A DNA stretch of 64,000 nucleotides from G020348185 sp964525045 (GCA_964525045.1 CAZGFD010000013.1:45463-109462); one strand, 5' to 3'. Positions 44,516 through 53,670 are shown, counted from the first letter of the stretch. Notes: generated from the sequence alone by a model not told the origin. Translations and numbers: made by a program.

Positions 44516-45277
44516 ATGCCAAGTCCAGCACTAGAAGCCGTCAACGTCAGGAAACAATTCCCGGATGGCACCATTGGCCTTCAAAATATTGACTGGGCCG
44601 TTCACCCCGGGGAGACCATGGTCCTTATTGGCCAAAGTGGATCCGGTAAATCAACCCTTCTGCGATTATTTAACCGCCTCGATGAGCCCACCACAGGGGA
44701 AATACACATTCAGGGCAAGAGGGCCCTCGACCAAGATGCCATCACGCTCCGACGCCACATCGGATATGTCCAACAAGACGGGGGGCTCCTCCCACATTGG
44801 ACGGTTGAAAGAAACGTCAACCTTGTTCCAACCCTCCTTGGATGGTCCCCTGTTCGGTGCAAGGATCAATTTCAAAGTCTGCTCAACCTCGTTCAACTCG
44901 ATCCGGATCAATATCGCCATCGTTACCCCTCCGAGTTATCTGGAGGTCAACGACAACGTGTTGCTGTCGCTCGCGCCTTAGCGGGAGACCCCCCAATCAT
45001 CCTTCTTGATGAACCCTTTGGAGCCTTAGATGCCCTCACTAAGATTGAAATGCAAGAACAGTTTTTAGATCTCAAACACCGGGTGAACAAAACCATGGTC
45101 TTGGTTACTCACGATCTCCATGAAGCTTTCAATCTTGGCGATCGAGTCGCCGTGATGAAGGAAGGCCGCATTCTCCAAGTCGGCACCCCCAGGGAATTGA
45201 TGCAAAATCCAGCCCATGAATATGTGCGGTCCCTCATCGATCACAATCGGACAATCCGAACGCTGGAAGAACCATGA
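44516..45277 (+). CDS. Osmoprotectant-type ABC transporter ATPase (EgtV/OpuCA-like)
   Basis: 253-residue ATPase of the ProV/OpuCA class. Walker A GQSGSGKST, Q-loop, signature LSGGQRQRVAVARAL and Walker B ILLDEPFGALD are all canonical. It lacks the C-terminal CBS domains of ProV/OpuCA, so no ionic-strength gating is expected. Its stop overlaps the start of the binding-protein/permease fusion by 4 bp (ATGA). The pair lies between egtB and egtD, which makes ergothioneine, hercynine or a betaine-type precursor plausible substrates. Confidence 0.9.
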   Translation: MPSPALEAVNVRKQFPDGTIGLQNIDWAVHPGETMVLIGQSGSGKSTLLRLFNRLDEPTTGEIHIQGKRALDQDAITLRRHIGYVQQDGGLLPHWTVERNVNLVPTLLGWSPVRCKDQFQSLLNLVQLDPDQYRHRYPSELSGGQRQRVAVARALAGDPPIILLDEPFGALDALTKIEMQEQFLDLKHRVNKTMVLVTHDLHEAFNLGDRVAVMKEGRILQVGTPRELMQNPAHEYVRSLIDHNRTIRTLEEP

Positions 45278-46854
45278 TTCGAGATAAATTTTTCTGCGTT
45301 CTCATATTGTCCTGGGGCTGCGTTCACTTTCCCATGACGGTGTTATCGACGTTCGCGGCCTCACCTGAACAATCCATTGTCGTCGGATCTAAAAATTTCA
45401 TGGAAAACCGTTTGTTGGCTGAAATTTTTGCCCAACTGATTGAAGCTCATACATCCGTCTCTGTCAAAAGACGATTGGGATTAGCAGGAACCCAAGTATG
45501 TTTTGAAGCCCTAAAAACAGGTGCAATCGATCTCTATCCCGAATATACAGGAACCGGTCTCGTGACCATTCTGGGAAAGGAACCGACAGGAGATGCGAGA
45601 AAGACGTTGAACCATGTTCGGACCACCTTTCTCTCTCGCTGGAATCTCTGGTGGGTGAGTCCCTTAGGTTTCGAAAATTCTTATGCCTTGGCCGTCCCCC
45701 AAGCCCTTGCTCAGAAACATAACCTTCGAACCATTTCTGATTTAGCCAACGTTTCCTCTTCACTGAAGGCCGGACTCGGCTATGAATTCGTCAATCGAGC
45801 GGATGGATTGCCCGGCTTGCAGCAACGATATGGCCTTCAATTCAAAGAAGTCGTGACCATGCAGCAAACCCTTAAGTATCAGGCTACTGAATCTGGAGGC
45901 GTTGACGTGCTGGACGTCTATACGACTGATGGACGGCTCGCCGTCTACAACTTTGTGGTTCTGGAAGACGACCTGCGTTTTTTCCCGTCCTATGAGGCCG
46001 CCGCCTTGATTCGGGGACAGACACTCGATCGTCTTCCCGAACTCGGCCCTGTCCTGACGCTGCTCACGAACGCATTCGATGCGGAAATAATGCGGAAATT
46101 AAACTTACGTATCCAAGAAAGGGGGGAAACCATAGAGGACGTGGCTCAGGATGCGCTTGTCACATTGGGACTAATACGGTCCGCCAAAATCGCTTCCCCG
46201 GTCTCGCGCCACCATAACCTAGGGAGCTATCTTTGGGAAAACCGATCAGAATTACTTCTCCGAATCGGCGAACATATGGGCCTTGCAGGTGGGGCGTTGA
46301 CCCTCGGGATTATTCTGGCTGTTCCTTTGGGACTGCTCATGGAACGAAAACGAACATTGGCGGAACCGACCATCCGATTTGTCGGCATGTTTCAGACCAT
46401 ACCTTCGATTGCGTTATTAGCGTTTATGATCCCCCTCTTTGGTGTTGGTGCCATACCGGCCATCGTGGCTTTATGGATATATTCACTCTATCCCATGGCA
46501 CGGAATACGTACACGGGCCTCCGTGATGCAGCCCCCTCGGCCGTCGAGGCGGCAAGAGCCCTGGGAATGTCTGACTGGCAGATCCTCTCATGGGTTCGAC
46601 TGCCTCTGGCGGCACCGGTGATTATGGCCGGAGTTCGAACATCTGCAGTCATTACGGTAGGAACCGCTACCTTAGCGGCCTTTATCGGTGCCGGAGGGCT
46701 CGGAGTGCCTATCGTGGCAGGACTTCAGATGGCGGATTCCACGATTATTTTGTCCGGAGCCTTACCCGCAGCCGCACTCGCATTAGTGGTCGACGGCGGG
46801 CTCGGTCATATTGAGCGATGGGTCCGCCCAAAGGGAATCGAAATAACACGGTAG
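45274..46854 (+). CDS. Substrate-binding protein/permease fusion (EgtU/OpuF-like, reversed domain order)
   Basis: 526 residues. An N-terminal signal segment (CVLILSWGCVHFPMTVL) is followed by an OpuAC-type binding domain (about 35-300; GSKNFMENRLLAEIFAQ and IDLYPEYTGTGL are family blocks) and then a permease of about six helices (about 320-520) with the ATPase-docking segment EAARALGMSDWQILSWVRLP. In EgtU of pneumococcus and Helicobacter the permease comes first and the binding domain last; here the order is reversed. It is co-transcribed with the ATPase. Substrate is inferred only from the egtB/egtD context. Confidence 0.88.
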   Translation: MIRDKFFCVLILSWGCVHFPMTVLSTFAASPEQSIVVGSKNFMENRLLAEIFAQLIEAHTSVSVKRRLGLAGTQVCFEALKTGAIDLYPEYTGTGLVTILGKEPTGDARKTLNHVRTTFLSRWNLWWVSPLGFENSYALAVPQALAQKHNLRTISDLANVSSSLKAGLGYEFVNRADGLPGLQQRYGLQFKEVVTMQQTLKYQATESGGVDVLDVYTTDGRLAVYNFVVLEDDLRFFPSYEAAALIRGQTLDRLPELGPVLTLLTNAFDAEIMRKLNLRIQERGETIEDVAQDALVTLGLIRSAKIASPVSRHHNLGSYLWENRSELLLRIGEHMGLAGGALTLGIILAVPLGLLMERKRTLAEPTIRFVGMFQTIPSIALLAFMIPLFGVGAIPAIVALWIYSLYPMARNTYTGLRDAAPSAVEAARALGMSDWQILSWVRLPLAAPVIMAGVRTSAVITVGTATLAAFIGAGGLGVPIVAGLQMADSTIILSGALPAAALALVVDGGLGHIERWVRPKGIEITR

Positions 46855-47061
46855 TCTTGTTAAGAGGAACCTTCCAATACGCTTAAGTTGGCTCATCACC
46901 CCCGAACGGCAAATGGATTTCATCCCATACAAACGTATGATATTCAAATAAAATAAAGCAGGATTGGTGGAGACAACCTGTCGTGGCCAGGGATCTGGTA
47001 CCCTGAATTTTTCTTTATTCGGTTGCGCGTCATTTCAAACCTCTCTATATTGAAGGCTTAG

Positions 47062-47090
47062 GCCTGATCACTGGCTGATCAGGCATTTTC
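47062..47090 (+). terminator. Intrinsic terminator between the transporter and egtD
   Basis: GCCTGATC-loop-GATCAGGC (8-bp stem, 7-nt loop) with ATTTTCTT behind it. It separates the transporter pair from egtD; the 417-bp gap otherwise holds no gene that I can support and must contain the egtD promoter. Confidence 0.75.
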
Positions 47091-47271
47091 TTCCATGCAA
47101 TTTTTCCCATATTGTTGATCGCCGCAATCGACAGAGAGACTAGTCCTCTTGCCTCTGTGGCCACCCACGACAACCACTCATTATCGATCATCAGATATGA
47201 CGTTGGTTGATTCTCGAGTGGCCTGCGCGCGACATTGGCCGTTCTCAGAAGGCCGCTAAGTAACCGGAGGA

Positions 47272-48261
47272 ATGATGAACCGGGTAAAAGAAAACAAAAA
47301 TATCATTATTGATATCCACCTTGACGTTCAGGACCCCAATGCCCTCCATTCGGAAATGCGGGCGGCTCTCACATCCACTCCTCGGTCACTACCGACAAAG
47401 TATCTCTATGATGACCGAGGTTCGGAGTTATTCGAACAAATTTGCGAGTTGCCGGAATACTACCAAACGCGCACGGAAAGCAAACTCCTTTCGGTTTACG
47501 CGGATCAACTTGTGTCGATGACCGGGGCAGAAGAGCTGGTAGAACTCGGGTCAGGGGCGGCTACCAAAACACGGGTCCTTTTGGATGCGATGGCCAGAGC
47601 CAAACAACTCCGCTTTTATGTTCCGTTCGACGTCAGTGAAGGTATCGTGCGACGGGTGGCCCGAGAACTCGTCAAAGAATATGAGGATCTTCAGATCCAT
47701 GGAGTCGTCGGGGATTTTCTGGCTCATTTGGAGCATATTCCAGAAGGAGGAAGAAGACTCGTCATATTCTTAGGTGGAACGATCGGGAATCTTGGCCGGG
47801 AATCTGCGCTATCTTTTCTCTCTTCCATCCAAAAAGAAATGGCTTCCGGTGATTTCTTTTTGCTTGGGGTTCAGTTGGAAACAGATATTCACCGCTTGGA
47901 AACGGCTTATAACGATGCTCAAGGGGTCACAGCTCAATTCAACAAAAATATTCTTCATGTCATGCAGAAATTAGTTGGGGCAACGATGAATCCCGAAACC
48001 TTTCAACATTTAGCACTCTACAATCAGATCGAACATAGGATCGAAATGTGGCTCCGGTCAGTCAAAGAACAACAAATCGACGTGCCCGGGATCAACCTCA
48101 GTTTCACTCTGCAAAAGGGAGAAGACATCCTCACTGAAATCAGCACCAAATATGACCGTCCCCGAACGGAAACCCTTTTAGAACAAAGTGGCTTTCAGAT
48201 TGTCGAATGGTTCACCGACCCTGAACATTTAATGGGGTTGGCTCTCGCCTGCAAACCGTAA
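47272..48261 (+). CDS. egtD: L-histidine N-alpha-methyltransferase EgtD
   Basis: SAM-dependent trimethylation of histidine to hercynine, the first step of ergothioneine synthesis. 329 residues, close to the ~320 typical. Family blocks: LPTKYLYDDRGSELFEQICELPEYYQTRTE, the SAM loop ELGSGAATKTRVLLDAM, FDVSEGIV and VIFLGGTIGNL. Start ATG 47272 or 47275 after CCGGAGGA. It is followed by a class V PLP enzyme and lies near egtB and two transporters. Confidence 0.95.
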   Translation: MMNRVKENKNIIIDIHLDVQDPNALHSEMRAALTSTPRSLPTKYLYDDRGSELFEQICELPEYYQTRTESKLLSVYADQLVSMTGAEELVELGSGAATKTRVLLDAMARAKQLRFYVPFDVSEGIVRRVARELVKEYEDLQIHGVVGDFLAHLEHIPEGGRRLVIFLGGTIGNLGRESALSFLSSIQKEMASGDFFLLGVQLETDIHRLETAYNDAQGVTAQFNKNILHVMQKLVGATMNPETFQHLALYNQIEHRIEMWLRSVKEQQIDVPGINLSFTLQKGEDILTEISTKYDRPRTETLLEQSGFQIVEWFTDPEHLMGLALACKP

Positions 48262-48365
48262 TCGTCCCACTTCCAATATGAAGAGACGCGTCTAAGGCAT
48301 GCATGGTGTTTGGAAGATGGGTTGATATCTGAGACCTCATCAATGTATCAACCCTCGCCCCGCCC

Positions 48366-48390
48366 CTCTCCCTTCCAGGGAGAGGGAGTT
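48366..48390. repeat. Palindromic CCCTCTCCCT/AGGGAGAGGG repeat
   Basis: CCCTCTCCCT-TCC-AGGGAGAGGG, a perfect 10-bp inverted repeat, sits between egtD and the class V enzyme. Such palindromes are common dispersed repeats; it could also act as an mRNA 3' stabilising hairpin for egtD. A short TTTCAGGTTT fragment follows. Confidence 0.65.
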
Positions 48391-48432
48391 AGAGATTTCA
48401 GGTTTATGCAGGAATTAACGATTTGAGATGCC

Positions 48433-49539
48433 TTGATGATTTATCTGAATTACGCAGCACTTAGTCCTACCAGGCATGAAGCTCAGCTGGAATTTGAGGC
48501 AACGATTGCGGAGTTTAAAGGCTTGCTGTACTCCGGGGCGGGCCTGGATTGGTATCAGAAGAAAATCCTGGCTTGTCGGGAAGACGTGGCTGACTTGCTC
48601 AATGTTTCTGAACCCTCCTGGATCGCATTTGTGCCAAATGCCTCTCTGGCAAATCATTTGGCTTTGTCATTTATCGATTGGCGGCCTGGGGACACCATTC
48701 TCACATCCATTCATGAAAATCCCTCTGTCACAAGGGAAATTGATTGGCTGGTTCATCGCGGTGTGCAGGTCTTGCCGCTCAAACCGACCTCACCCCATGA
48801 TGTCCTCACTACCATTGAAAGGCAAATATCGACACAGCCAATCAAGGCCATCGTTATGAGCCACGTCTCTCACGTGGACGGTCGCATTTTTCCTGTTTCA
48901 GAAATCGGAAGGATAGCACAAGAACGAGGGATCCTTTTTATCGTCGATGGCGCTCAAGCGGTCGGACATATTCCGGCACAACTCGATCAACTGGATTTCG
49001 ATCTGTATTTCTTCCCAGGTCACAAATGGTGCCGGGGACCGCTTGGGACAGGGACACTGATCGTCCACGAACGCTTCATAACTAAGAATCTTGCATTTGC
49101 TCAAGCGGGTCTTGGTTGGAATGGTACTCAGGCAGGACGATTCGAAATCGGGACCCAAAATATCGGCCTTATCTCCGGGATAGCCATGGCAATCAGGCTT
49201 TTGAGGGAAGAGGGATTGAGGAATAAAGAACAGGAGGAAATCCGTGAAATGGCCAGAACGGAATTAGAGAGAATCAACCCGATTCGAATTCAACAGTGGG
49301 ATGGAGACCATTCCCCTGGAATCCTCACTTTTCAATGTCGTGCCCCCAAAGCCCATCAAACAATCATGGACATGTTCCAAAAAAAGGAGAACATTGTGGT
49401 GAAACAATTTCTCGACTACCCTGAAGGTGAAACTCCATCGATTAGGCTCTCCTGGGCTGGAAGGGAAGATAGGACGCCTGTGTCACTAGCGGTAAAAGTC
49501 ATAGAGAAGAGCTTGAAGAACCCCTATCCTTTTTCCTAG
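48433..49539 (+). CDS. Class V PLP-dependent aminotransferase/lyase, possible EgtE
   Basis: 368-residue fold-type I enzyme of the cysteine desulfurase/isopenicillin-N epimerase group. The PLP lysine is K198 in FFPGHKWCRGPLGTG and the ring-binding Asp is D172 in IVDGAQAVGH. There is no obvious catalytic Cys loop of a desulfurase near the C-terminus. Its place right after egtD makes it a candidate for the C-S lyase (EgtE) that releases ergothioneine from the sulfoxide. That is an inference from position; a desulfurase-like or other lyase role is possible. Its TAG stop overlaps the panC stop. Confidence 0.82.
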   Translation: MMIYLNYAALSPTRHEAQLEFEATIAEFKGLLYSGAGLDWYQKKILACREDVADLLNVSEPSWIAFVPNASLANHLALSFIDWRPGDTILTSIHENPSVTREIDWLVHRGVQVLPLKPTSPHDVLTTIERQISTQPIKAIVMSHVSHVDGRIFPVSEIGRIAQERGILFIVDGAQAVGHIPAQLDQLDFDLYFFPGHKWCRGPLGTGTLIVHERFITKNLAFAQAGLGWNGTQAGRFEIGTQNIGLISGIAMAIRLLREEGLRNKEQEEIREMARTELERINPIRIQQWDGDHSPGILTFQCRAPKAHQTIMDMFQKKENIVVKQFLDYPEGETPSIRLSWAGREDRTPVSLAVKVIEKSLKNPYPFS

Positions 49540-50381
49540 ACTCTGAACAGGAGATTGTCGATTAACCGAACCTTGCCGATCCGGATAGCACCAAGTAACA
49601 CGATATTCCCTTTCGCAACCTTGACCGGTTCAAGGGTTCCGGCTTCACAGACGGCAAAATAATCGATGGTGATATTTGAGATGGACGCCATGTTCCTTGA
49701 GGACTGCCGTAGAATTTCTCCCGTTGCACGCTGCCCTGCTTTGATAGCCTCCCGCGCCGCCACTAAAGTTTTGAATAGTATCGTCGCATCTTGCCGTTGA
49801 TTTGGTTCGAGATATTGGTTCCGCGAACTCCAAGCCAATCCATCCCGATCTCGAACGGTTGAACACTTCACGATCTTCACATCCAGGTTCAAGTCCTTGA
49901 CCAATTGATCAATCACCAAATACTGCTGGTAATCCTTTTGGCCGAAAAAAGCCTTCCCGGGCTGAACGAGGTTGAGCAATTTCGTCACGACCGTAGCCAC
50001 ACCCTGAAGATGGGTAGGCCGATGCGCCCCTTCCCAGCGTTGCATGAGTTGGCCTTGGCTCACCATCGTTTGAAAACGGTTGGGGTATAAATCTTTTTGG
50101 GCGGGCATGAAGACCACATCGACATCATGACTTCGACACAAATCCAGATCTCTCTTAAGCGCACGAGGGTACCGGTTGAGATCTTCTTTAGGGCCAAATT
50201 GGAGGGGATTGACAAAGATGCTGACCACCAGGATTTGACAGGACCGTCGGGCCCGCTGAATGAGCGCGAGATGCCCCGGATGGAGCGCGCCCATAGTTGG
50301 AACAAATCCGATTGTTCCTTTGGTGGATCGTTGTCTACCCCGCCAATTTTGCAATGCGCGGACTGATTGGATGACCTGCAT
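49536..50381 (-). CDS. panC: Pantothenate synthetase
   Basis: ATP-dependent joining of pantoate and beta-alanine. 281 residues with the HIGH-like MGALHPGHLAL near residue 31, VFMPAQKDLYPNRFQTMV, FGQKDYQQYLVI and the KMSKS-like region RDRDGLAWSSRNQYL. All family blocks are intact. It converges with the class V enzyme with shared stop bases. Upstream is the repeat-rich gap 50382-50721 and folK. Confidence 0.97.
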   Translation of the reverse strand: MQVIQSVRALQNWRGRQRSTKGTIGFVPTMGALHPGHLALIQRARRSCQILVVSIFVNPLQFGPKEDLNRYPRALKRDLDLCRSHDVDVVFMPAQKDLYPNRFQTMVSQGQLMQRWEGAHRPTHLQGVATVVTKLLNLVQPGKAFFGQKDYQQYLVIDQLVKDLNLDVKIVKCSTVRDRDGLAWSSRNQYLEPNQRQDATILFKTLVAAREAIKAGQRATGEILRQSSRNMASISNITIDYFAVCEAGTLEPVKVAKGNIVLLGAIRIGKVRLIDNLLFRV

Positions 50382-50454
50382 TTAAAAGACTGTTGAAAAA
50401 CTCAACATCCCAAAGGTTCTGAAGTTTTCGGAACAAACCCCTCAAACCGCAAAA

Positions 50455-50724
50455 GCCAGGCAGGATGTTCAAAATGGCCCGCTTTCTTTCCCTCCCGACC
50501 CGGGCGCGCCGGGACTCGCCCTTCCACCGGCAAGGCCGCGCATTGCCTGGTATGTCCCGAAGGGCGTTTCCCTTGTTTGGCGCACGGAGCGTACACGGGA
50601 GTACGTAAGCACGACAAAGGACTGACCCGCCTTCGCAAAATAGCTATGGCGGGCAAGGGAACGCAAGCTGGCTTGTCGGCCGAAGCCTTGGCGAAGGCTG
50701 GCGGACTTTTTCAACATCCTGCTA
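50455..50724 (-). repeat. MITE-like element with inverted ends (copy 1), providing the folK stop
   Basis: Read on the minus strand from 50724 it begins TAGCAGGATGTTGAAAAA and ends in the inverse of CAGGATGTTCAAAATGG at 50461. It shares an ACGTACTC-CGTGTACGCTCCG block and a GGCGCGCC/GGGAGGG block with the copy at 57244-57420, but has about 90 bp of additional internal sequence. No ORF in it is credible. It accounts for most of the panC-folK gap. Confidence 0.85.
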
Positions 50725-51279
50725 GGAAGGATTTCTAGAAGAGCAGACCGGGTGGTTCCCAAAGCGAGAGCCGGGACGAAGCTCGAGTTTCCGAACTTGA
50801 CTTTCATCTTCAAGTTGACAGAGCAAATCCTTCACGGTCTGATTGAAAGTGGGATGATTCCATTCCGGGTCCAAGTCGACCATTGGCTCCAGGACAAAGC
50901 GGCGGAGATGAAGGCGGGGATGCGGGACTTGCAAATGAGATTCATGAATTATCTGCTGTCCAAAAAAGAGCAGGTCTAAGTCGATGGTTCGGGGGCCTGA
51001 CCGATCCTCCTCATCACGTCCTAATGCCCGCTCCGTTTCCCGACAAATTTCCCATAGCTTTATTGGTGCCAGTAGAGTTTCGATCTTCACAACTCCGTTA
51101 TAAAACCACTTGGAGCCGAGAACTCCCTTGGGATCAATTGGCTGAGTTTCATAAAACGGTGACACCGCCACAAACCGGGATTGAGGAAGCAATCCCATGA
51201 GCGTAATGGCTCGCTCACAGAATTCTTGCCGATCACCAAGGTTTGATCCGAATGCGATATAGACCGTTTGCCCGCTCAT
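50722..51279 (-). CDS. folK: 2-amino-4-hydroxy-6-hydroxymethyldihydropteridine pyrophosphokinase
   Basis: Folate pathway kinase transferring pyrophosphate from ATP. 185 residues. N-terminal YIAFGSNLGDRQE, central RALGRDEEDRSGPRTIDLDLLFFG with the metal-binding Asp pair, and PHPRLHLRRFVLEPMVDLDP are diagnostic. The C-terminal ~20 residues (ELRPGSRFGNHPVC...) are not conserved, and the stop TAG belongs to the repeat at 50455-50724, so the tail may have been altered by that insertion. It lies 21 bp downstream of dapL. Confidence 0.96.
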   Translation of the reverse strand: MSGQTVYIAFGSNLGDRQEFCERAITLMGLLPQSRFVAVSPFYETQPIDPKGVLGSKWFYNGVVKIETLLAPIKLWEICRETERALGRDEEDRSGPRTIDLDLLFFGQQIIHESHLQVPHPRLHLRRFVLEPMVDLDPEWNHPTFNQTVKDLLCQLEDESQVRKLELRPGSRFGNHPVCSSRNPS

Positions 51280-51300
51280 TTATTTTGACCTATTCTCTGG

Positions 51301-52476
51301 TCACCACCCCACTTTTTTCATTCGTTCAACAGCCTCGGCCAACCGTTCTTTGGATGTTGTGACCGTCATGCGGATATAGCCTTCTCCCGGATCACCAAAA
51401 CCGTTACCAGGAGTCGTCACGATGCCGGCTTTTTCGATCAGGTGTGCCGTGAAGGATTCAGACGTGAAGCCTCTTGGGACGCCGATCCAGACATAAAAGG
51501 CAGCACTCGGAGTATCCAATTCCAGCCCAAGGGCTTTAAGACCTCCCACAAGCACATCTCGTCGTTCTTGATAAATTTTTCGCAGCCCCTCCGTCAGTTG
51601 ATCATCTGATTCCAAAGCCGTGATCCCGGCTTCCTGGATAGCTTGAAAGACTCCAGAGTCAATGTTGGTCTTGACCTTTCCTAATCCCGCAATAACGTCC
51701 TTATTCCCTACGGCGAACCCGATCCGCCATCCCGTCATATTAAACGTCTTCGAAAGGGAATGAAACTCAATCCCCACGTTCATGGCCCCCTCCGCTTCGA
51801 GAAAGCTTGCTGGCCTTTTCCCGTCAAAGTAAATCTCGGAGTAGGCGGCATCATGGCAGACAATGATTTGATGTTCACCGGCAAAATCGACCACACGTTT
51901 AAAAAAGTCTTTCCCCGCCACCACTGACGTCGGATTATTGGGAGAATTCAAAAACATGAGCTTCGCTCGATGTGCAACATCCTTGGGAATCGCATTTAAA
52001 TCCGGCAAGAAATTGTTTTCCTTGACTAACGGCATGTGATGGACCGAACCGCCGGCAAAACTCACTCCCACCGGATACACCGGATACCCGGGACTCGGGA
52101 CCAAGGCGAGGTCTCCGGCATCAATAAATGCCAGCGGGACATGGCCGATGCCTTCTTTTGATCCGATCAGGGTTAGCACTTCTGATGCCGGTTTGAGCGT
52201 TATGCCAAATCGCCGATGGTACCAATTAGCCACAGCCGTGCGGAAAGAAAGCATGCCGTCATAGGAAGGGTACTGATGATGATTGGGATTGGTGGCCGCT
52301 TCCTTCAGCTTCTCAATAATCGGTGAAGGTGTGGGTAAATCGGGATCACCGACTCCCAAGTTGATGATATCCACGCCTCGCGCAATCGCCTTCTGTTTCA
52401 TTTCATCGATAGCCGCAAACAGGTACGGCGGTAAGGTTCGAATGCGTTCGGCGTACGTAATCGGGAATCCAGCCAT
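51301..52476 (-). CDS. dapL: LL-diaminopimelate aminotransferase
   Basis: Converts tetrahydrodipicolinate straight to LL-diaminopimelate for lysine and peptidoglycan. 391 residues. The PLP lysine K243 lies in FHSLSKTFNMTGWRIGF and D209/Y212 in HDAAYSEIYFDG. The opening MAGFPITYAERIRTLPPYLF and GVGDPDLPTP are typical of the DapL branch used by Nitrospira, chlamydiae and plants. The paralogue at 2044-3231 belongs to the AlaC-like branch. The folK start lies 21 bp after its stop. Confidence 0.92.
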   Translation of the reverse strand: MAGFPITYAERIRTLPPYLFAAIDEMKQKAIARGVDIINLGVGDPDLPTPSPIIEKLKEAATNPNHHQYPSYDGMLSFRTAVANWYHRRFGITLKPASEVLTLIGSKEGIGHVPLAFIDAGDLALVPSPGYPVYPVGVSFAGGSVHHMPLVKENNFLPDLNAIPKDVAHRAKLMFLNSPNNPTSVVAGKDFFKRVVDFAGEHQIIVCHDAAYSEIYFDGKRPASFLEAEGAMNVGIEFHSLSKTFNMTGWRIGFAVGNKDVIAGLGKVKTNIDSGVFQAIQEAGITALESDDQLTEGLRKIYQERRDVLVGGLKALGLELDTPSAAFYVWIGVPRGFTSESFTAHLIEKAGIVTTPGNGFGDPGEGYIRMTVTTSKERLAEAVERMKKVGW

Positions 52477-52658
52477 GAATCGTTGCTCCTTTCAGAAATC
52501 TTTTAAGGGCTGTTTATAAAGAATGGGTTCGGCAGCGCTCGTCCAACATTCCTATTGGGTCATGCCAAGATCCAACGTTACTGCACGGGACCGGGTCTAA
52601 TCAAGGAAGGTGCTAAAAAGGCGTGTGGAGTAAGGACGGAAAGACCAAAAACAGGGGC

Positions 52659-53309
52659 TTACTTAGATAGGGCGATAGATACCGGATGTCCATTTTTCTG
52701 ATTGACGCATTCCACTAAATGCCAAAATCGGAGTGGGTTGACTTTTTTCTTGCGTTTCACCGAAAGCGTCGTGCCCTCCAAAACCGTATTTAAGGAAAGG
52801 TCCGTTCGAAATCCAATGTGCATACAAAAGGGTGATATCCATTTTTCCACCGCGGCAATCATCTTATTACCGTTACTAAAATGATTCAGCATCACAATCA
52901 ATCCACCCGGTTTACAGACCCGAATCATTTCGCTCACCACCTTACGATAATCCGGAACGGCGGTGACCACATACGCCGCCATCACAATATCAAACGAATC
53001 ATCCGTGAGTTTCATCTGGCCAGCATCCATTTGCCGTAAGGTGACATGATTCAGCTTATGCTCCTGAACGCGATGACGGGCTTTTTTTAACATGCCATGG
53101 GAGAGGTCAATTCCCAGGATTTCACAATGTTTGGGATAAAGCGGCAAAGCCTCTCCTGTTCCTACCCCGACTTCCAAGACACGATCACCCGGTTGGACAG
53201 GGAGACCAAGAACGGCCGCCTCTCGTGCTTGCTGAAAAACTTTCCCAAAGGTTTGGTCATAAACCGATGCATAGGTCGTATACACTCGTTCCACTTTCTT
53301 AAGGTCCAT
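52659..53309 (-). CDS. Class I SAM-dependent methyltransferase (PmtA-like)
   Basis: 216 residues. SAM loop LEVGVGTGEALPLYP (motif I), acidic residue in ILGIDLSHGML, motif II-like MDAGQMKLTDDSFDIVMAAYV and post-motif VCKPGGLIVMLNHFS. The order and PDYRKVVSEMIRV segment resemble bacterial phosphatidylethanolamine N-methyltransferases of the PmtA type, with UbiE as the next nearest group. Lipid methylation is the best guess, not proven. No operon partner is evident; dapL is 182 bp downstream. Confidence 0.85.
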   Translation of the reverse strand: MDLKKVERVYTTYASVYDQTFGKVFQQAREAAVLGLPVQPGDRVLEVGVGTGEALPLYPKHCEILGIDLSHGMLKKARHRVQEHKLNHVTLRQMDAGQMKLTDDSFDIVMAAYVVTAVPDYRKVVSEMIRVCKPGGLIVMLNHFSNGNKMIAAVEKWISPFCMHIGFRTDLSLNTVLEGTTLSVKRKKKVNPLRFWHLVECVNQKNGHPVSIALSK

Positions 53310-53670
53310 ATTGCCTCCATGGATAGATCCCCATCAGATTACACACATTTCCTAGGATTGAAGAAAGGAGCATCGAATTGAAAAGGATGGGATATTGTGA
53401 CAGGCGGGATACCCGGGAGCTGGTGCCGTAGTCGGGACGGCCCACCGTGCAAACAAGCGTTTGTAATCTACCTCACTTCTTACACAGTGTCAACAGGAAA
53501 ACGCGGCTTTGCCCTGTATCCCAATGCATTTCACTCCGAAGTTATGAAGAGGGATTGCCAAGACTCATTTCGGTCTTCTACAATCTTCTTTTCCAATTGT
53601 CTGACCTTCCCATTTGTTTCACAAATTTCCGCAAACAAAGGGTTAGACGATTCATTGAAGGAGGGCACTT
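53310..53670. other. 361-bp intergenic region without a recognised gene
   Basis: Divergent gap between the methyltransferase and an exported protein. Open frames at 53397-53771 overlap the next gene and look like noise. It must hold both promoters, but no good matches stand out. Confidence 0.5.

Noticed and set aside
50402..50813. Frames of 84 and 114 codons on the minus strand
   Set aside because: They lie within the MITE-like element and overlap folK; composition is that of the repeat.
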